Below, one piece after another: positions 52,816 through 62,697 of a stretch of 64,000 nt of DNA. This DNA is from Deinococcus metalli (GTDB lineage Bacteria > Deinococcota > Deinococci > Deinococcales > Deinococcaceae). Where the stretch lies: contig NZ_JACHFK010000001.1 of NCBI RefSeq assembly GCF_014201805.1, positions 868,001 to 932,000 on the forward strand. Reading direction: 5' to 3'. Each line of letters opens with the position of its first letter. The first letter of the stretch is position 1. Made by a program: the position numbers and the translations under genes. Below the pieces are notes generated by a model, which was given only the letters and a program-made list of their open reading frames with translations, had not been told where the DNA came from and did not search any database.

Positions 52816-53952
52816 TCAGCGCGGCCACAGCCGGCCCATCCAGCCCGTGGGGTTGGTGCCCTCGCCGCGCACGCGGATCTCCAGGTGCAGGTGCGCGCCG
52901 TCTGCCAGGCCGGTGGCCCCGACCTCGCCTACCGGCTGCCCGCGCGTGACACGCTGCCCGGCCGTCACGAGCAGCTTGCTCTGGTGGAAATACAGGCTGC
53001 TCACACCCACGCCGTGGTCGATGATCACGAGGTTGCCGCGCACCGGAACGCGCGCCGCGAACACGACGGTGCCGTCGTTCACGGCCAGCACCGGGGTGCC
53101 GGTGGGCGCGGGGTAGTCCGCCCCGAAGTGGTACGCGACCGGTCCGCCCGCCGTGTAGGTGCGCGGCTGCCCGAAGGAACTGGACACCGGCGCCACGCCG
53201 CGCAGCGCCGGCGCGAAGGGCTGCGTCCACGCCTGCGGGGTGCGCCGCGCGTACGCCTTCTCGACCGCCGCCTCCTCGGCCTTGCGGCCCGGATCGACCA
53301 GCACGTTGCTGATGCGGGGCGGCAGGTTCAGGTGCTGGATGGGCTGGTCGAGCCCGGTGACCGGAATCCGCCCACGCACGAGGTCCGTGCCGACGCTGAC
53401 CTCGTACACCAGCGGCGTGGTCTTGCCCAGCACCACGCGGCCGAGCACGCGGTACGCGCCCGCCGCACCGGTGGGCCGCAGCACCTCGTTGGGCTCGCGG
53501 ACGTCCTCGCCGACCTCGCTGGGGAAGCGCACCGTCGCCTGACCGGCCCGCGCGCCGCCGAGGCGCACGGTGAAGGCCTCGCCCATGCGCAGGCTGGCCG
53601 GCACGCTGATCTCCACGCCCGCGATGCGCGCCGTCGCGTCGGTGGGCACGAGCTGCTCGGCCGGCAGCGGCGGCGGCAGACCGGGCTTGCTGGTCGCGGA
53701 CGGCGGGGTCGTGGTGCTGCCCGGCGCCGGTGCCGGCGCAGGGACCGGGGCGGATGCGGCGCCGCTCCCCACCTTCAGCTCCTGCCCGACGCTGATGGCC
53801 GTGCCGCTCAGGCCGTTGAGCCGCTGGAGTTCCGCCACGGTCGTGCGGTACGTGCGGGCGATGGAGTACAGGGTGTCGCCGGGTTTGACGGTGTAGGCCC
53901 CCGCCAGTCCGGTCAGGAGGGCGGCGAGCAGCAGGGCGGCGCGGCGGGTCAT
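52816..53952 (-). CDS. LysM and M23 peptidase (LytM-type) envelope protein
   Basis: A 378-residue exported protein: signal peptide ([13 protein letters not shown]), one LysM domain ([17 protein letters not shown]), a Pro/Ala linker, a beta-rich middle and a C-terminal M23 domain with the first metal ligands in [10 protein letters not shown] and the HLHLEI motif. Active-site residues are intact, so it probably cuts peptidoglycan cross-links. The start at 53952 is preferred: a TATGCT box (minus strand, 53960-53965) lies 7 bases upstream and overlaps the alternative ATG at 53964. Confidence 0.9.
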   Translation of the reverse strand: MTRRAALLLAALLTGLAGAYTVKPGDTLYSIARTYRTTVAELQRLNGLSGTAISVGQELKVGSGAASAPVPAPAPAPGSTTTPPSATSKPGLPPPLPAEQLVPTDATARIAGVEISVPASLRMGEAFTVRLGGARAGQATVRFPSEVGEDVREPNEVLRPTGAAGAYRVLGRVVLGKTTPLVYEVSVGTDLVRGRIPVTGLDQPIQHLNLPPRISNVLVDPGRKAEEAAVEKAYARRTPQAWTQPFAPALRGVAPVSSSFGQPRTYTAGGPVAYHFGADYPAPTGTPVLAVNDGTVVFAARVPVRGNLVIIDHGVGVSSLYFHQSKLLVTAGQRVTRGQPVGEVGATGLADGAHLHLEIRVRGEGTNPTGWMGRLWPR

Positions 53953-54010
53953 GCGCCGCAGCATACGGTGCCTGAGTGAGGGCCGGCAGGAGCGTGGCCG
54001 CGGGCGGGGC

Positions 54011-54451
54011 TCACTCGGCGTCGAGGATCAGCGTGACCGGGCCGTCGTTCGCGGAGTCGATCACCATGTGCGCGCCGAAGACGCCCTCTCCGACCGCGAG
54101 GCCGTGAGCACGTAGCGCGGCATTGAAGTCGGCGTACAGCGCGCGGGCGTGATCCGGTGGGGCAGCCCCCAGGAAGCTGGGACGGTTGCCCGCGCGCGTG
54201 TCGGCGTACAGCGTGAACTGGCTGATGCTCAGCACCGAGCCGCCCACGTCGAGCACCGAGGCGTTCATCTTGCCGGCGCTGTCGCCGAAGATCCGCAGCT
54301 TCGTGATCTTCAGGGCAAGCCGCCGCGCGGTGTCGGGCGTGTCGGTGGGCGCGACCCCGAGGAGGATCAGCAGGCCCGGCCCGGTGTGACCGGTGACCGC
54401 GCCGTCCACCGTGCAGGTGGCGCGCGTCACCCGCTGGACCACGGCGCGCAC
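54011..54451 (-). CDS. dtd: D-aminoacyl-tRNA deacylase
   Basis: A 146-residue Dtd. It removes D-amino acids from tRNAs during proofreading. It begins [17 protein letters not shown] and has the two conserved blocks [17 protein letters not shown] and [10 protein letters not shown], which carry the active site at the dimer interface. It starts 1 base after the stop of the DUF1844 gene, so the two form an operon. Confidence 0.92.
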   Translation of the reverse strand: MRAVVQRVTRATCTVDGAVTGHTGPGLLILLGVAPTDTPDTARRLALKITKLRIFGDSAGKMNASVLDVGGSVLSISQFTLYADTRAGNRPSFLGAAPPDHARALYADFNAALRAHGLAVGEGVFGAHMVIDSANDGPVTLILDAE

Positions 54452-54452
54452 G

Positions 54453-54710
54453 TCAGTTGCCGAGCCGGGCGCGCAGGGCCGCGATCGCGTCGGTGAGGAG
54501 CTGCGCTTCGGTGAAGTCCAGGTTGCCGCGGGTCTTGTCGGCCAGCATGGTCAGCAGGTTCAGGCTGCGCTGCGCGGTCTGCCGGGCGCGCGAGCCCTCC
54601 AGCAGGCCGTCGCGGGCCGCGCTGGCGGTGGCGGCATTCAGGTCGCCCAGCGCGGCCTCGGCGGTGGCCTGGAGCGAGTTGACGAGTCCCACGAAGTCCG
54701 GGTGAGGCAT
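54453..54710 (-). CDS. DUF1844 family protein
   Basis: An 85-residue helical protein with the DUF1844 hallmark FVGLVNSLQATAEAALGD and LNLLTMLADKTRGNLDFTEA. The function is unknown. The ATG at 54710 is used because TATGCT (minus strand, 54718-54723) lies 7 bases upstream; an in-frame ATG four codons earlier is part of that box. It is co-transcribed with dtd. Confidence 0.82.
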   Translation of the reverse strand: MPHPDFVGLVNSLQATAEAALGDLNAATASAARDGLLEGSRARQTAQRSLNLLTMLADKTRGNLDFTEAQLLTDAIAALRARLGN

Positions 54711-54740
54711 GCCCCCGAGCATAGCGGGCGCCCACGGGGA

Positions 54741-55130
54741 TCAGCCGGCGGTGGCGCTGCCGCGCGCGGCGTCCAGGCGGGGGCGGCGGCTGCGGGCCTC
54801 GCGCCGCGCCTTGGGGTCCAGGCCGACCAGCAGGAAGAAATTCTCCAGCGCGTTTTCCTGGCCCTTGATGTCGGGGTGTTCGTGTTCGGCGGTGCCGGTC
54901 ACGAAGGGCAGGGCGCGGTAGCGCTCAAGGGCGTGCTCGATCACCTCGTCGCTGGCGTGCTTCTCGGCGTACTCGCCCAGGGCGACGTAGACCGCGCGGC
55001 GGCTCTCGGCGTGTTTCAGGAACGCGTCGGGGTGGGGGGTCTCGGTGGCGCGGAGCATGTCCTGGCGGGCGATCCGGCGATAGTGCTTGAGCCCCATCAG
55101 GATCTGGTCCGTGGTCATGGGTTCTTTCAT
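54741..55130 (-). CDS. Conserved hypothetical protein
   Basis: A 129-residue soluble helical protein rich in Glu, His and Arg (TTDQILMGLKHYRRIARQD; RRAVYVALGEYAEKHASDE). It ends in a basic tail (ARREARSRRPRLDAARG). No known family. GGAGG lies 4 bases before the ATG. A TATACT about 45 bases upstream (minus strand, near 55174-55179) is a possible -10. Confidence 0.68.
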   Translation of the reverse strand: MKEPMTTDQILMGLKHYRRIARQDMLRATETPHPDAFLKHAESRRAVYVALGEYAEKHASDEVIEHALERYRALPFVTGTAEHEHPDIKGQENALENFFLLVGLDPKARREARSRRPRLDAARGSATAG

Positions 55131-55467
55131 CGATCCTCCGTGGTGCGGGCAGGGCGCGGCGGCCTGATTCCTGGAGTATAGGGATGGCGTCACGGCCCCG
55201 GTGAGGGGCGGAGCGGGCCGTGCGGGGCCACACTCATAGATGTGAGCCACATGAGGACGCGTGAAAGTTCACTTTTTACATTGGTGCCGTGCCTGCGGCG
55301 GTCGAGCCCTCCACCTTTCGGATGAGCCCTGTTGTGAGAAACATGAGGATCATTTGCCCCCCATTGACACCTCACGGCGCATAAAACACGCATAGGCGCA
55401 TAGAAAGTCGGACTTCCCCCCTCAATGAAGGCCAAGAATATTAACGTGGAGTAAACTTCAATGGTCG
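55131..55467. promoter_or_regulatory. Divergent control region before the LysM-NlpC/P60 gene
   Basis: No gene is seen. A TTGACA (55364-55369) lies in an A/T-richer stretch, but no good -10 at 16-18 bases is visible; TAAACT (55452-55457) sits 10 bases before the ATG. The minus-strand TATACT near 55174-55179 serves the other direction. Confidence 0.4.
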
Positions 55468-56109
55468 ATGAAAGCTTCCCATGTCCTCCTCACCGCCGCC
55501 GCCCTGTGCCTGGGTACCGCCAGCGCCGCGACCTACACCGTCAAGACGGGCGACACCCTCTACTCGATCGCCCGCGCGCTGAACACCGACGCGGTCACGC
55601 TGATGCGCCTGAACAAGCTCGACAGCAGCACGCTCAACGTCGGGCAGCGCCTGCAGACCGGCAGCGGCAGCGCCGCGCCGACCACGGTCAAACCCGCTGC
55701 ACCCGCTCCCACCCCCGCCGCCGCGCCCACCAGGTCCGGCGGCGCCTTCACGAAAGCGGCCGCCACGCGCTACCTCGGCATCCGCTACGTGCTGGGCGGC
55801 ACGGGAAGCGGCGGCATCGACTGCAGCGGCTTCACCCTGCGCGTGTTCCAGCAGCTCGGCATCTCCCTGCCGCGCACCGCCGCCGCCCAGTGGAGCGTCG
55901 GCGTGCCAGTGAGCCGCCGCGACCTGCAACCCGGTGACCTGGTGTTCTTCAACACCATGGGCCGCACCGCCAGCCACGTCGGCATCTACCTCGGCGACGG
56001 CATGATGGCCGGCGCGAACTCGTACTACGGCAAGACCATGATCGAGCCGCTGTTCAGCAACCAGTACTGGGCCAGCCGCTACGACGGCGCCCGCCGCATC
56101 CTGAACTGA
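55468..56109 (+). CDS. LysM and NlpC/P60 cell-wall hydrolase
   Basis: A 213-residue exported endopeptidase: signal peptide ([16 protein letters not shown]), one LysM ([17 protein letters not shown]), a Pro/Ala linker, then NlpC/P60 with catalytic Cys in GIDCSGFTL and His in SHVGIYLG. The third polar residue of the triad should be in the following strand (AGANSYYG). It is a likely peptidoglycan gamma-D-Glu-diamino-acid hydrolase. An out-of-frame ATG at 55461 has better SD spacing (GGAG, 9 bases). A terminator follows. Confidence 0.9.
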   Translation: MKASHVLLTAAALCLGTASAATYTVKTGDTLYSIARALNTDAVTLMRLNKLDSSTLNVGQRLQTGSGSAAPTTVKPAAPAPTPAAAPTRSGGAFTKAAATRYLGIRYVLGGTGSGGIDCSGFTLRVFQQLGISLPRTAAAQWSVGVPVSRRDLQPGDLVFFNTMGRTASHVGIYLGDGMMAGANSYYGKTMIEPLFSNQYWASRYDGARRILN

Positions 56110-56132
56110 GCCGCGCTCCGCGCTTCATCGAC

Positions 56133-56156
56133 ACCCCGCCCCCGGCGGGGTTTTTT
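56133..56156 (+). terminator. Terminator of the NlpC/P60 gene
   Basis: A perfect 8-bp stem (ACCCCGCC / GGCGGGGT) with a 3-base loop runs into TTTTTT. Confidence 0.93.
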
Positions 56157-56218
56157 CATGGCACAGCAGTGGGCGGCGCTGTCACGAACAGCGCCGCCCA
56201 CAACTGGTCCAGCGCAGC

Positions 56219-56878
56219 CTACTGCCGGATCACCTCGGCGTCCTTGGGAAGCTGGCGCAGCGCCGCCGCCGTCAGGCCCGCGTTGGTCTTGAACGCGGAG
56301 ACGGTCATGTCCGCCAGGGTCTTGCCGGCGCCGTCCGTGACCTGGAGGCGGGTGGGCCGCCACCCGGCCTCGGTGATCCACACCAGCGTGCGGCTGCTGT
56401 CGCCGGACTTCGGGGTGGCCTCCAGCTGGAACACGCGCTTGCCGGCGGCGCCCGTGGTGCCCAGCAGCTTCACGGTGTAGTTGCTGAGCATCGACGCCGT
56501 GTTGCCGAGCTGCGTGAAGTCCAGCCCGGTCAGGCCCGCAGAATCTGCCGCCTTCTTCGCGGACGTGACCGTGACCTGGTTGGTGAGGTACAGGTACTGG
56601 CGAACCTCGGTCTTGTCGGCCACCACAATGTTGTCGGCCAGGGCGTCCGGCGCGTTGAACTGCACACGGATCAGGTTCTGGGCGGGAATGGTCTTCACGA
56701 GCACGTCGATCTTCTGCGAGGCGGTGTCCAGCGTGGCGGTGCCCGCCAGACGGAAGGAAACGTCCTTGGCAGCGCGCTGGGTGGCGTCCACCTTGTTCAC
56801 GATGTCCTGCGCGGTCTGGGCGTGGCCGGTGCCCGCGAGGGCGGCCAGGAGGGTCAGGGAGAGCATCCGGGAAAGCAT
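56219..56878 (-). CDS. LolA-like outer-membrane lipoprotein carrier-type protein
   Basis: A 219-residue exported protein: signal peptide ([14 protein letters not shown]), then LolA/MucB-type beta layout with [32 protein letters not shown] and a C-terminal [15 protein letters not shown]. Structure class suggests lipid or lipoprotein handling. Classical LolBCDE partners are not in the window. A GATACT box (minus strand) sits 6 bases before the ATG at 56878. Confidence 0.75.
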   Translation of the reverse strand: MLSRMLSLTLLAALAGTGHAQTAQDIVNKVDATQRAAKDVSFRLAGTATLDTASQKIDVLVKTIPAQNLIRVQFNAPDALADNIVVADKTEVRQYLYLTNQVTVTSAKKAADSAGLTGLDFTQLGNTASMLSNYTVKLLGTTGAAGKRVFQLEATPKSGDSSRTLVWITEAGWRPTRLQVTDGAGKTLADMTVSAFKTNAGLTAAALRQLPKDAEVIRQ

Positions 56879-56958
56879 GCCCCGAGTATCCCGTCCGTCC
56901 TCATGAGAAGAGGGGGCACCCACTGATGCGGACTTTAGGCTCCGGGGGCGGCGGGTCG

Positions 56959-57960
56959 TCACGGCTGCTCGGGGCTGACGGGCGTCAGGTCAAGCGTGTA
57001 GCCCACCCGGGCGCCCAGGCCCACCTGTCCGGCGAGGTCCCGGCCGCCGCTGACCGCCACGTTCAGGGTGCCGGACCCCAGCGGCGCGCCGTACTCCAGG
57101 CCCGCCCGCAGGGGTGCGGACGCCGTGCGCCACGGCTCGTAGGCCGCGTACGCGCGCATGGTGCTGCCCTCCCCGACCACGCCGGACGCGCCCACGGCGG
57201 CGCTGAGGCCCACGCTTGACGGGCCGAGCAGACCGTCCACGCTGGCGCTCAGGCCATCCGGCGTGCTGTACGACACGCCGGCCGTCGCGCCCAGCACGCC
57301 CTGCCCGGCGCGTGCCCCCACCCGCCACGTCACGGTGCCGGTCGTCTCGGTCTCGGAGGGGGCGTCCGGGTCGTCGCCTTCAGCGGGCGGCAGCGTGCGG
57401 ATCAGGTCGCGGCGGCCCTCGACGCCCAGCGTGCCCTGCGCCTGCGCTCCGAACTCGCCGCCGGCCAGCACGACCAGGGTGCGGTTGACGCGGTAGCGGG
57501 CAGTGACGTCGGCCGTCCAGCCCCGGTCGCGCAGGTCGGTGGGCGCGGACGACCACGCGCTCAGCGGATCGACGCTCGTGGCGGACGTGGAGAAGACCGC
57601 GCCGACCACGTTCAGCGCGACCGGACCCAGCGTGGCGGACGCGCGCGACGTGAGCCGCAGCCCGCCCGCGTACGTCACGGCGAGGTCGGTGCTGGACGTC
57701 ACCGCCCCGAGCGGCGGAAGCGAGAGCGTGCGCGTGTAGCCCGCGTCCGCCGCGCGGGTGGAGATGCCCAGCCGGCCGGTGCCGCCCAGCACGTCCACGT
57801 CGCTCACGCCCACGCGCCCCCACAGCGCATCGAGCAGCGTGGGCGCTGGCGTGCGGTACGACACGCCAAAGTCCACGCCCGTGGCCCCGGCGCCGCCCAC
57901 TCCCACCGCCGCCAGGGCCGCCATCAGGGCCATGCCGGCCCAGCCGTTCCGTCCAGTCAT
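56959..57960 (-). CDS. Exported beta-barrel-like protein of unknown function
   Basis: A 333-residue protein with a signal peptide ([16 protein letters not shown]) and alternating polar/hydrophobic strands rich in Gly, Thr, Ser and Val ([33 protein letters not shown]). It ends with a strand-like segment ([15 protein letters not shown]). The pattern is that of a surface or outer-membrane beta-barrel. A TACGCT box (minus strand, 57968-57973) lies 7 bases before the ATG. Confidence 0.68.
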   Translation of the reverse strand: MTGRNGWAGMALMAALAAVGVGGAGATGVDFGVSYRTPAPTLLDALWGRVGVSDVDVLGGTGRLGISTRAADAGYTRTLSLPPLGAVTSSTDLAVTYAGGLRLTSRASATLGPVALNVVGAVFSTSATSVDPLSAWSSAPTDLRDRGWTADVTARYRVNRTLVVLAGGEFGAQAQGTLGVEGRRDLIRTLPPAEGDDPDAPSETETTGTVTWRVGARAGQGVLGATAGVSYSTPDGLSASVDGLLGPSSVGLSAAVGASGVVGEGSTMRAYAAYEPWRTASAPLRAGLEYGAPLGSGTLNVAVSGGRDLAGQVGLGARVGYTLDLTPVSPEQP

Positions 57961-58034
57961 GGCTCAGAGCGTAGCAGCGGCGGGAAAGCGCCCGCATTCA
58001 GCCTCCCGTCACGTCTGCGGGGTAGCCTGCCGCC

Positions 58035-58532
58035 ATGCACCGTGCCGTGACCGCTCCCCTGGCCCTCCTGACGCTGTGCCTCGGCGCGTGCGCGCCCACC
58101 CAGATCATCCAGGTGCCCACGGTGGACGTGCAGAGCGTGCGCCTGACCCGGCTGTCCCTGCCGGGCGGTCTGGGCGGCGCGCCGGTCGCGGACGTGTCCC
58201 TGACGCTGAAGGTGGGCAACGCCAACGCCATCGGCCTGCGCATGGCAGACATCGCGTCGGATGTGATCATCGACGGCACCAGGGTCGGCCACGTCAACCT
58301 CCCGAACGTGAACGTGCCGGCGCGCGGCAGCGCCGAGCAGGTGGCGAACGTGTCCATCCCCGTGACCCTCGACACGGCCGCCGCGTTCCTGAAGATCGCG
58401 CGCGGCCAGCTCGTCACGTACCGCCTGGACGGCGGCTTCGCCGCGGACTTCGGGCCGCTGGGGCTCCAGCGCTTCGGGCCGTTCACGCTGGCGCAGGGCC
58501 AGTGGAAGCAAAACCCCATCATCCCGTTCTGA
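58035..58532 (+). CDS. LEA type 2 / WHy-domain lipoprotein
   Basis: A 165-residue lipoprotein with lipobox LGAC (near residue 18) and a WHy/LEA_2 beta-sandwich ([51 protein letters not shown]). This fold occurs in desiccation- and stress-related proteins. Its function here is probably envelope protection; that is inference. A TAGCCT box (58023-58028) lies 6 bases before the ATG. Confidence 0.82.
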   Translation: MHRAVTAPLALLTLCLGACAPTQIIQVPTVDVQSVRLTRLSLPGGLGGAPVADVSLTLKVGNANAIGLRMADIASDVIIDGTRVGHVNLPNVNVPARGSAEQVANVSIPVTLDTAAAFLKIARGQLVTYRLDGGFAADFGPLGLQRFGPFTLAQGQWKQNPIIPF

Positions 58533-58561
58533 CGAGCCGGGCGACCCGCTACCCTGGGCGC

Positions 58562-59734
58562 ATGACCCGCCCACCCCACGACGACCCGCAGCGCGCCTGG
58601 GCATACCGGCCCGAGCGGCCCCTGGAGGGCGCGCCCGGCGGCCCGCTGGGCGGCTCGACCTTCAGCGTGAAGGACCTGTACGGCGTGCCCGGGTGGCCAC
58701 TGGGCGCCAGCACGCGCGCCGCCGTACCCGACCCGGGCGACAGCGTGCTGGTGTCGCGGCTCCTCGCGCTGGGGGCGAGCGCGGTGGGCAAGACGCACCT
58801 GCACGAGATCGCCCTGGGGATCACGGGCCTGAACGGGCACGGCGGCACCACGCATCCGCACGATCCGGCGCGCGTGCCCGGCGGCAGTTCCAGCGGCGCG
58901 GCCGTCAGCGTGGCGCTGGGACAGGTGGATTTCGCCCTGGGCACCGACACGGGCGGCAGCATCCGCGTGCCGGCCGCGTGGTGCGGTGTGGTGGGCTTCA
59001 AGCCGACGAAGGGCCACCCCGGGTGGAGCACCCAGGGCGTGCTGCCGCTGTCGTGGACGTGTGACCACGCCGGCCCGCTGGCCCGCGACGGCGCCACCGT
59101 CGCGCGGGTGCACGCGGCGCTGACGGGACACGACGTCCCGCGGCAGGACTGGGCCGGCGTGCGGGTCGGTCTGTGGCTGCCGGAGGGCTGGACAGACGCG
59201 GCCGTCGCGGACGCGGTCATGGCCTACGCCCACTCGCTGGAGGCCCGCGGCGCGGCCGTCGAGCGCGTCGCTTTCCCCGAGGTGCTGGACGCGTACTCCC
59301 CCATCGTGCTCTCGGAGGCGGCGCACGTCCACGCGGCGGCGCTGGCCCAGGATGATCCCGGCTTCCTGCCGTTCACGCTGGGCGCGCTGCGTCAGGGTCA
59401 GGCGATCACCGACGCCGAGTACGCGCACGCCTTCGAGCGGCGGGCCGAGTACCGTGCGCTGCTGGACGGTCTGTTTACGGCCTACGACATGCTGCTCGCT
59501 CCGGCCGTTCCCACACCCCCGCCCCTGATTGGCCAGGACGAGGTGGACATCGGTGAGGGCCGCGTGCCGCTGCGCCGGGCCGTGCTGCGGATCACCGCGC
59601 CGTTCAGCCTGCTGGGAGCGCCCACGCTGGCACTGCCCACCACCACGCCCTTCGTTGGGGTGCAGCTCGTGGCCCGGCACGGGCAGGACGACCGGCTGCT
59701 GGGCCTGGGCCTGGCGCTGGAGGACGCCCGGTGA
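58562..59734 (+). CDS. Amidase signature family enzyme (second)
   Basis: A 390-residue amidase, shorter than the one at 46442. The catalytic Lys is in [13 protein letters not shown], the loop is [15 protein letters not shown] and the nucleophile region is [15 protein letters not shown]. The substrate is unknown. The ATG at 58562 has a TACCCT box (58550-58555) 6 bases upstream. Its stop overlaps the GTG of the next lipoprotein gene. Confidence 0.88.
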   Translation: MTRPPHDDPQRAWAYRPERPLEGAPGGPLGGSTFSVKDLYGVPGWPLGASTRAAVPDPGDSVLVSRLLALGASAVGKTHLHEIALGITGLNGHGGTTHPHDPARVPGGSSSGAAVSVALGQVDFALGTDTGGSIRVPAAWCGVVGFKPTKGHPGWSTQGVLPLSWTCDHAGPLARDGATVARVHAALTGHDVPRQDWAGVRVGLWLPEGWTDAAVADAVMAYAHSLEARGAAVERVAFPEVLDAYSPIVLSEAAHVHAAALAQDDPGFLPFTLGALRQGQAITDAEYAHAFERRAEYRALLDGLFTAYDMLLAPAVPTPPPLIGQDEVDIGEGRVPLRRAVLRITAPFSLLGAPTLALPTTTPFVGVQLVARHGQDDRLLGLGLALEDAR

Positions 59735-60153
59735 AGGCCGCCCTTCCCCTGCTGCTGCTGCTGGCCGCGTGCGCGCCCGCGCCGGCCCGGCCCGCCGTGC
59801 AGTCGTTCGAGGGGTCGGCCCGCGTGCTGCTGACCGTGCAGTCCTACCGCCTGACCTACACGGAGGACCCCGCCACGCACGCCATCCGCGGCACGCTGGA
59901 AAACCGCAGCAGCGGCGACGCGTTCCGCGCCGAGGGCACCCTGCTGCCCGGCCCGGACGGGGACATCCTGACCGCCGACGTCAGCGCGGGCGACGTGCCG
60001 CGCGTGAACGCCACTGTGTTCGGGTTCGGCATCAAGGACCTGCCGCTCAAGGCGGGTGCGCAGCTCAGCGGCACCATCCGCGGCGACCTCCTGAGGGGCA
60101 GCCTGCGCGTGAACGGCTTCCGCTCGGCCCTGACCATGACGCGCGTGCGGTAG
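59731..60153 (+). CDS. Small lipoprotein, hypothetical
   Basis: A 140-residue lipoprotein with hydrophobic [10 protein letters not shown] (lipobox LAAC, Cys near residue 14), then a beta-rich mature part ([34 protein letters not shown]). It has no known family but shares a short all-beta layout with the lipoprotein at 60207. The GTG overlaps the amidase stop (GTGA), so it is translationally coupled. Confidence 0.72.
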   Translation: MKAALPLLLLLAACAPAPARPAVQSFEGSARVLLTVQSYRLTYTEDPATHAIRGTLENRSSGDAFRAEGTLLPGPDGDILTADVSAGDVPRVNATVFGFGIKDLPLKAGAQLSGTIRGDLLRGSLRVNGFRSALTMTRVR

Positions 60154-60206
60154 GCCAGCCGCGGCCCGGTCAGCCCGGCTTCATGATCGGCGGGTACGCT
60201 CGCCGC

Positions 60207-60710
60207 ATGCTTCCACGCGGTTTGCGCGCCCGCGCCGTTCTGCCCCTCGCCCTGCCCACCGTGCTTGCCAGCTGCGCCCTCGGCGCGTACCTCAGTCCCC
60301 AGACCGCCCTGGAACGCCGGGTGAATGGCCTGTATGAGGGCATCGGCGTGGGCGGCACCGGCCGTGTCCCATACCGCCTGACCCTCACCATCCAGCAGCG
60401 CGAGGGCCGCGCGACCGCCGTACTCGTCAACGACGAGAGCCGCAAAGCCTACGCCGGCAGCGGCACCTTCCAGGCCACCGGGGACGGCGGCGCGCTGGAA
60501 CTGAAGTTCTTCGAAAACGGCGACCAGCACCGCGCCAACCTGCACGCCACCGTGATCGGCACCAAGGTCAGCGGCACGCTCCGCACCGTCCTGCTCGGAC
60601 GCGAACTGCTCGGGTACGTGGTCGAGCTGAACAAGGTCAGTGACAGCACCACCGTGCCCGCCACCACGGCCCCCGTGCCTCAACCCGCGCCGACGCCCGC
60701 CGTGCCGTGA
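60207..60710 (+). CDS. Lipoprotein, hypothetical
   Basis: A 167-residue lipoprotein: hydrophobic start, lipobox LASC (Cys near residue 23), a beta-rich domain (YRLTLTIQQREGRATAVLVN; GALELKFFENGDQHRANL) and a disordered Pro/Thr/Ala tail. No family is recognised. A TACGCT box at 60195-60200 is 6 bases before the ATG. Confidence 0.7.
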   Translation: MLPRGLRARAVLPLALPTVLASCALGAYLSPQTALERRVNGLYEGIGVGGTGRVPYRLTLTIQQREGRATAVLVNDESRKAYAGSGTFQATGDGGALELKFFENGDQHRANLHATVIGTKVSGTLRTVLLGRELLGYVVELNKVSDSTTVPATTAPVPQPAPTPAVP

Positions 60711-61056
60711 CATCTCGGCGTGGCCTATCTGGTCAGCTTGTGTGGGACTGCGCAGCCTGTCGGCGCTTCCACGTTGGACGGCTGTGGCTCCAGCTGGTGT
60801 CGCCTGAACCGTAGACGTCCAATCTCAGTGCTACAGGCGCGAGACGGCGACTCCCGGCCGTCGCCCGTCAGACTGGTGCCGTCCAGAGGTGCCACGACTC
60901 CCTCCCGGACTGTCCACGACCCCGGCCACATCGCATGGAAATGAGAATTCCATGACGCCGCCTTGACCCGAACCGCATCCCACCCTCTGCCGTCACATCC
61001 ACTCGGCTGGCCGACCTCGCCCGGCACGTCACCCGCAGCGCAGTAGGCTCTCGGGT
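60711..61056. other. Gene-free stretch before the four-paralogue array
   Basis: No frame here looks like a protein on either strand. It ends with the TAGGCT box (61044-61049) of the first array gene. Confidence 0.5.
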
Positions 61057-61332
61057 GTGGCCAGAGACCGGGACGTGTGGGACAGGGAGACGCTCATCGT
61101 CTCCGCGTTCCAGGCGGCCGTTGGCCTGTCGATTGGTGCCGCCCAGGAGGAACTGCGCGTAAGTGGGCGCATGGTCGAACGCCTGCACGAGGCCGTGCGG
61201 GACGGTTACCTGAACGCCTACGACCGCCTGCTGAACCTCGGCATCCCGCGCGAGCACATCGACGCCGTGCTCGTGCGCAACGACATGTCGCTGGATTTCA
61301 TACTCCGGCAGGGCGGACGCTTTCCGGGTTGA
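61057..61332 (+). CDS. Array protein 1: small helical paralogue of unknown family
   Basis: A 91-residue soluble helical protein that begins ARDRDVWDRETLIVSAFQAAV. It shares with the next three genes a common plan: an initial helix ending Q-x-A-V, a V-E-R-L-H-E-A-V helix, a R-L-L-x-L-G-I/Y turn and I-D-x-V-L. No known domain. GTG start; a TAGGCT box (61044-61049) lies 7 bases upstream. It is closest to array protein 3 (both start DVWDR). Confidence 0.68.
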   Translation: MARDRDVWDRETLIVSAFQAAVGLSIGAAQEELRVSGRMVERLHEAVRDGYLNAYDRLLNLGIPREHIDAVLVRNDMSLDFILRQGGRFPG

Positions 61333-61591
61333 AGGCTGGCACGGGCAGCGCTCCACCAGCGGGCAGCTTCGACCGCTGAGGATGACGCCCGTCGGACGAT
61401 CCCGTACCCAGCACGCGGGGACTGCCCTCGTCAAGTCGGACGCTGAAAGACGTCCCTGCGTAAGCGGGAATCCGCCTGCCAGCGTTCAGATCAGGGCCGG
61501 GCGGAGCCGCTTAGCGTGACCTGAAAAATGCCTCAATGGGCACACATACCTTCTTCATGTGCGGCCCCGGCGGCATGCTCACACTCTGGAA

Positions 61592-61897
61592 GTGATCCCC
61601 GCCGTCGACCACACAGACGTGCCGCTGTTCTGCGCGATCCAGTGCGCGGAAGCTCAGGCCTTCGCCGAAGTTCGACCCCAACTCGGCGCCGGCCGCCCGG
61701 CTGTGGAGCAACTCCACGCGGCGATCGCGGAGGCCCGGCTGCGGACCCGGCAGGACCTGCTTGTGCTCGGGTATACGGCGGAAAAGATCGACCAGGGGCT
61801 GCAGAGGTATGACACCTACCTGGCCGCCATGTACGACGCGTTTCCGCCGTCTGTGCGCATAGAAGTCATGAATGTCGTTCCCTACCTGCGCCGCTAG
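61592..61897 (+). CDS. Array protein 2: divergent helical paralogue
   Basis: A 101-residue member of the array. It keeps CAIQCAEAQAFAEVRPQL, AVEQLHAAIAEARLR, LLVLGYTAEKIDQGL, but has no DVWDR start and a longer C-terminus (YLAAMYDAFPPSVRIEVMN). The GTG at 61592 follows CACACT (61580-61585) by 6 bases. An upstream ATG at 61559 is less likely. Confidence 0.6.
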   Translation: MIPAVDHTDVPLFCAIQCAEAQAFAEVRPQLGAGRPAVEQLHAAIAEARLRTRQDLLVLGYTAEKIDQGLQRYDTYLAAMYDAFPPSVRIEVMNVVPYLRR

Positions 61898-62015
61898 CGC
61901 CCAGCCGACCTGAACCCGACCTTGGCCCGATTGGAGGAGGGCACGGATGGAATGCCGGTCTGGCGTTGACCTGTAATGCAGGCCGGACTCAGCCCGTGAC
62001 CGTACCTTCCGAGGT

Positions 62016-62306
62016 ATGGCCACCGAACTTGACGTGTGGGACCGGGACGCCATGATCCTGAGCGTTCTGCAGGCTGCCGTGGCGCGCTCGATCGTGGCCG
62101 CGGACGCGGAGCTGTACGGCAGCGCGTCCATGGTGGGACGCCTGCAGCGGGCCGTCTGGGATGGCCACACGGCGGCCATCAAGCGGCTGCGCGCCCTGGG
62201 CTACGAGCCGGACCAGATCGACCGGGTGCTGAGCCGGGTCGAATCCAGGGCGCCCGGCGTGCCCTGTGCGCGGACGGAACCGCAGGCCGTGTGGTCCTGC
62301 GTCTAG
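62016..62306 (+). CDS. Array protein 3: small helical paralogue
   Basis: A 96-residue member that starts ATELDVWDRDAMILSVLQAAV, then SIVAADAELYG, MVGRLQRAVWDGH and LRALGYEPDQIDRVL. It matches array protein 1 closely at the N-terminus and in motif spacing. A TACCTT box (62003-62008) is 7 bases before the ATG. Confidence 0.68.
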   Translation: MATELDVWDRDAMILSVLQAAVARSIVAADAELYGSASMVGRLQRAVWDGHTAAIKRLRALGYEPDQIDRVLSRVESRAPGVPCARTEPQAVWSCV

Positions 62307-62463
62307 CCGGTGCTGGCCGACATCTACAGCGGCCGCCATTCCGCCGTGTGGTGCTCCGGCCCGGCTGGGTCACGCCGAGCCAGTCTTGATGAGATCGTGA
62401 TAACCCGAGAAACGGTCAGCGTCCATACACACTGCTGCGTTCGGCCTTCTTACGCTCCCATCC

Positions 62464-62697
62464 ATGACAGCGGTCCGCAGAAACCTGAACGCCGACCTCG
62501 CGATCGTCTCCTCCTACCAGAACGCTGTGGCACAGGCGCTGAACGCCGCTGTCGCCACAGCGGTGACCGGATCGCTCGTCGAATGCCTGCATGTCGCGGA
62601 GATGGCCGGCCGGGAGGCGGCGCGTGAACGGATGGTGCTCGCCGGGCACTCGCCCACCGAGATCGACATGACGCTGTACCTGTACGTGGGGCGGTAG
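62464..62697 (+). CDS. Array protein 4: shortest helical paralogue
   Basis: A 77-residue member: LNADLAIVSSYQNAVAQALN, LVECLHVAEMAGREAARE, MVLAGHSPTEIDMTL. It ends soon after the I-D motif. A TACGCT box (62451-62456) lies 7 bases before the ATG. The same promoter spacing in all four genes suggests separately controlled units. Confidence 0.65.
   Translation: MTAVRRNLNADLAIVSSYQNAVAQALNAAVATAVTGSLVECLHVAEMAGREAARERMVLAGHSPTEIDMTLYLYVGR

Noticed and set aside
60868..61434. Minus-strand 188-codon frame opposite array gene 1
   Set aside because: Shadow of the plus-strand paralogue, which has a promoter box and family support.
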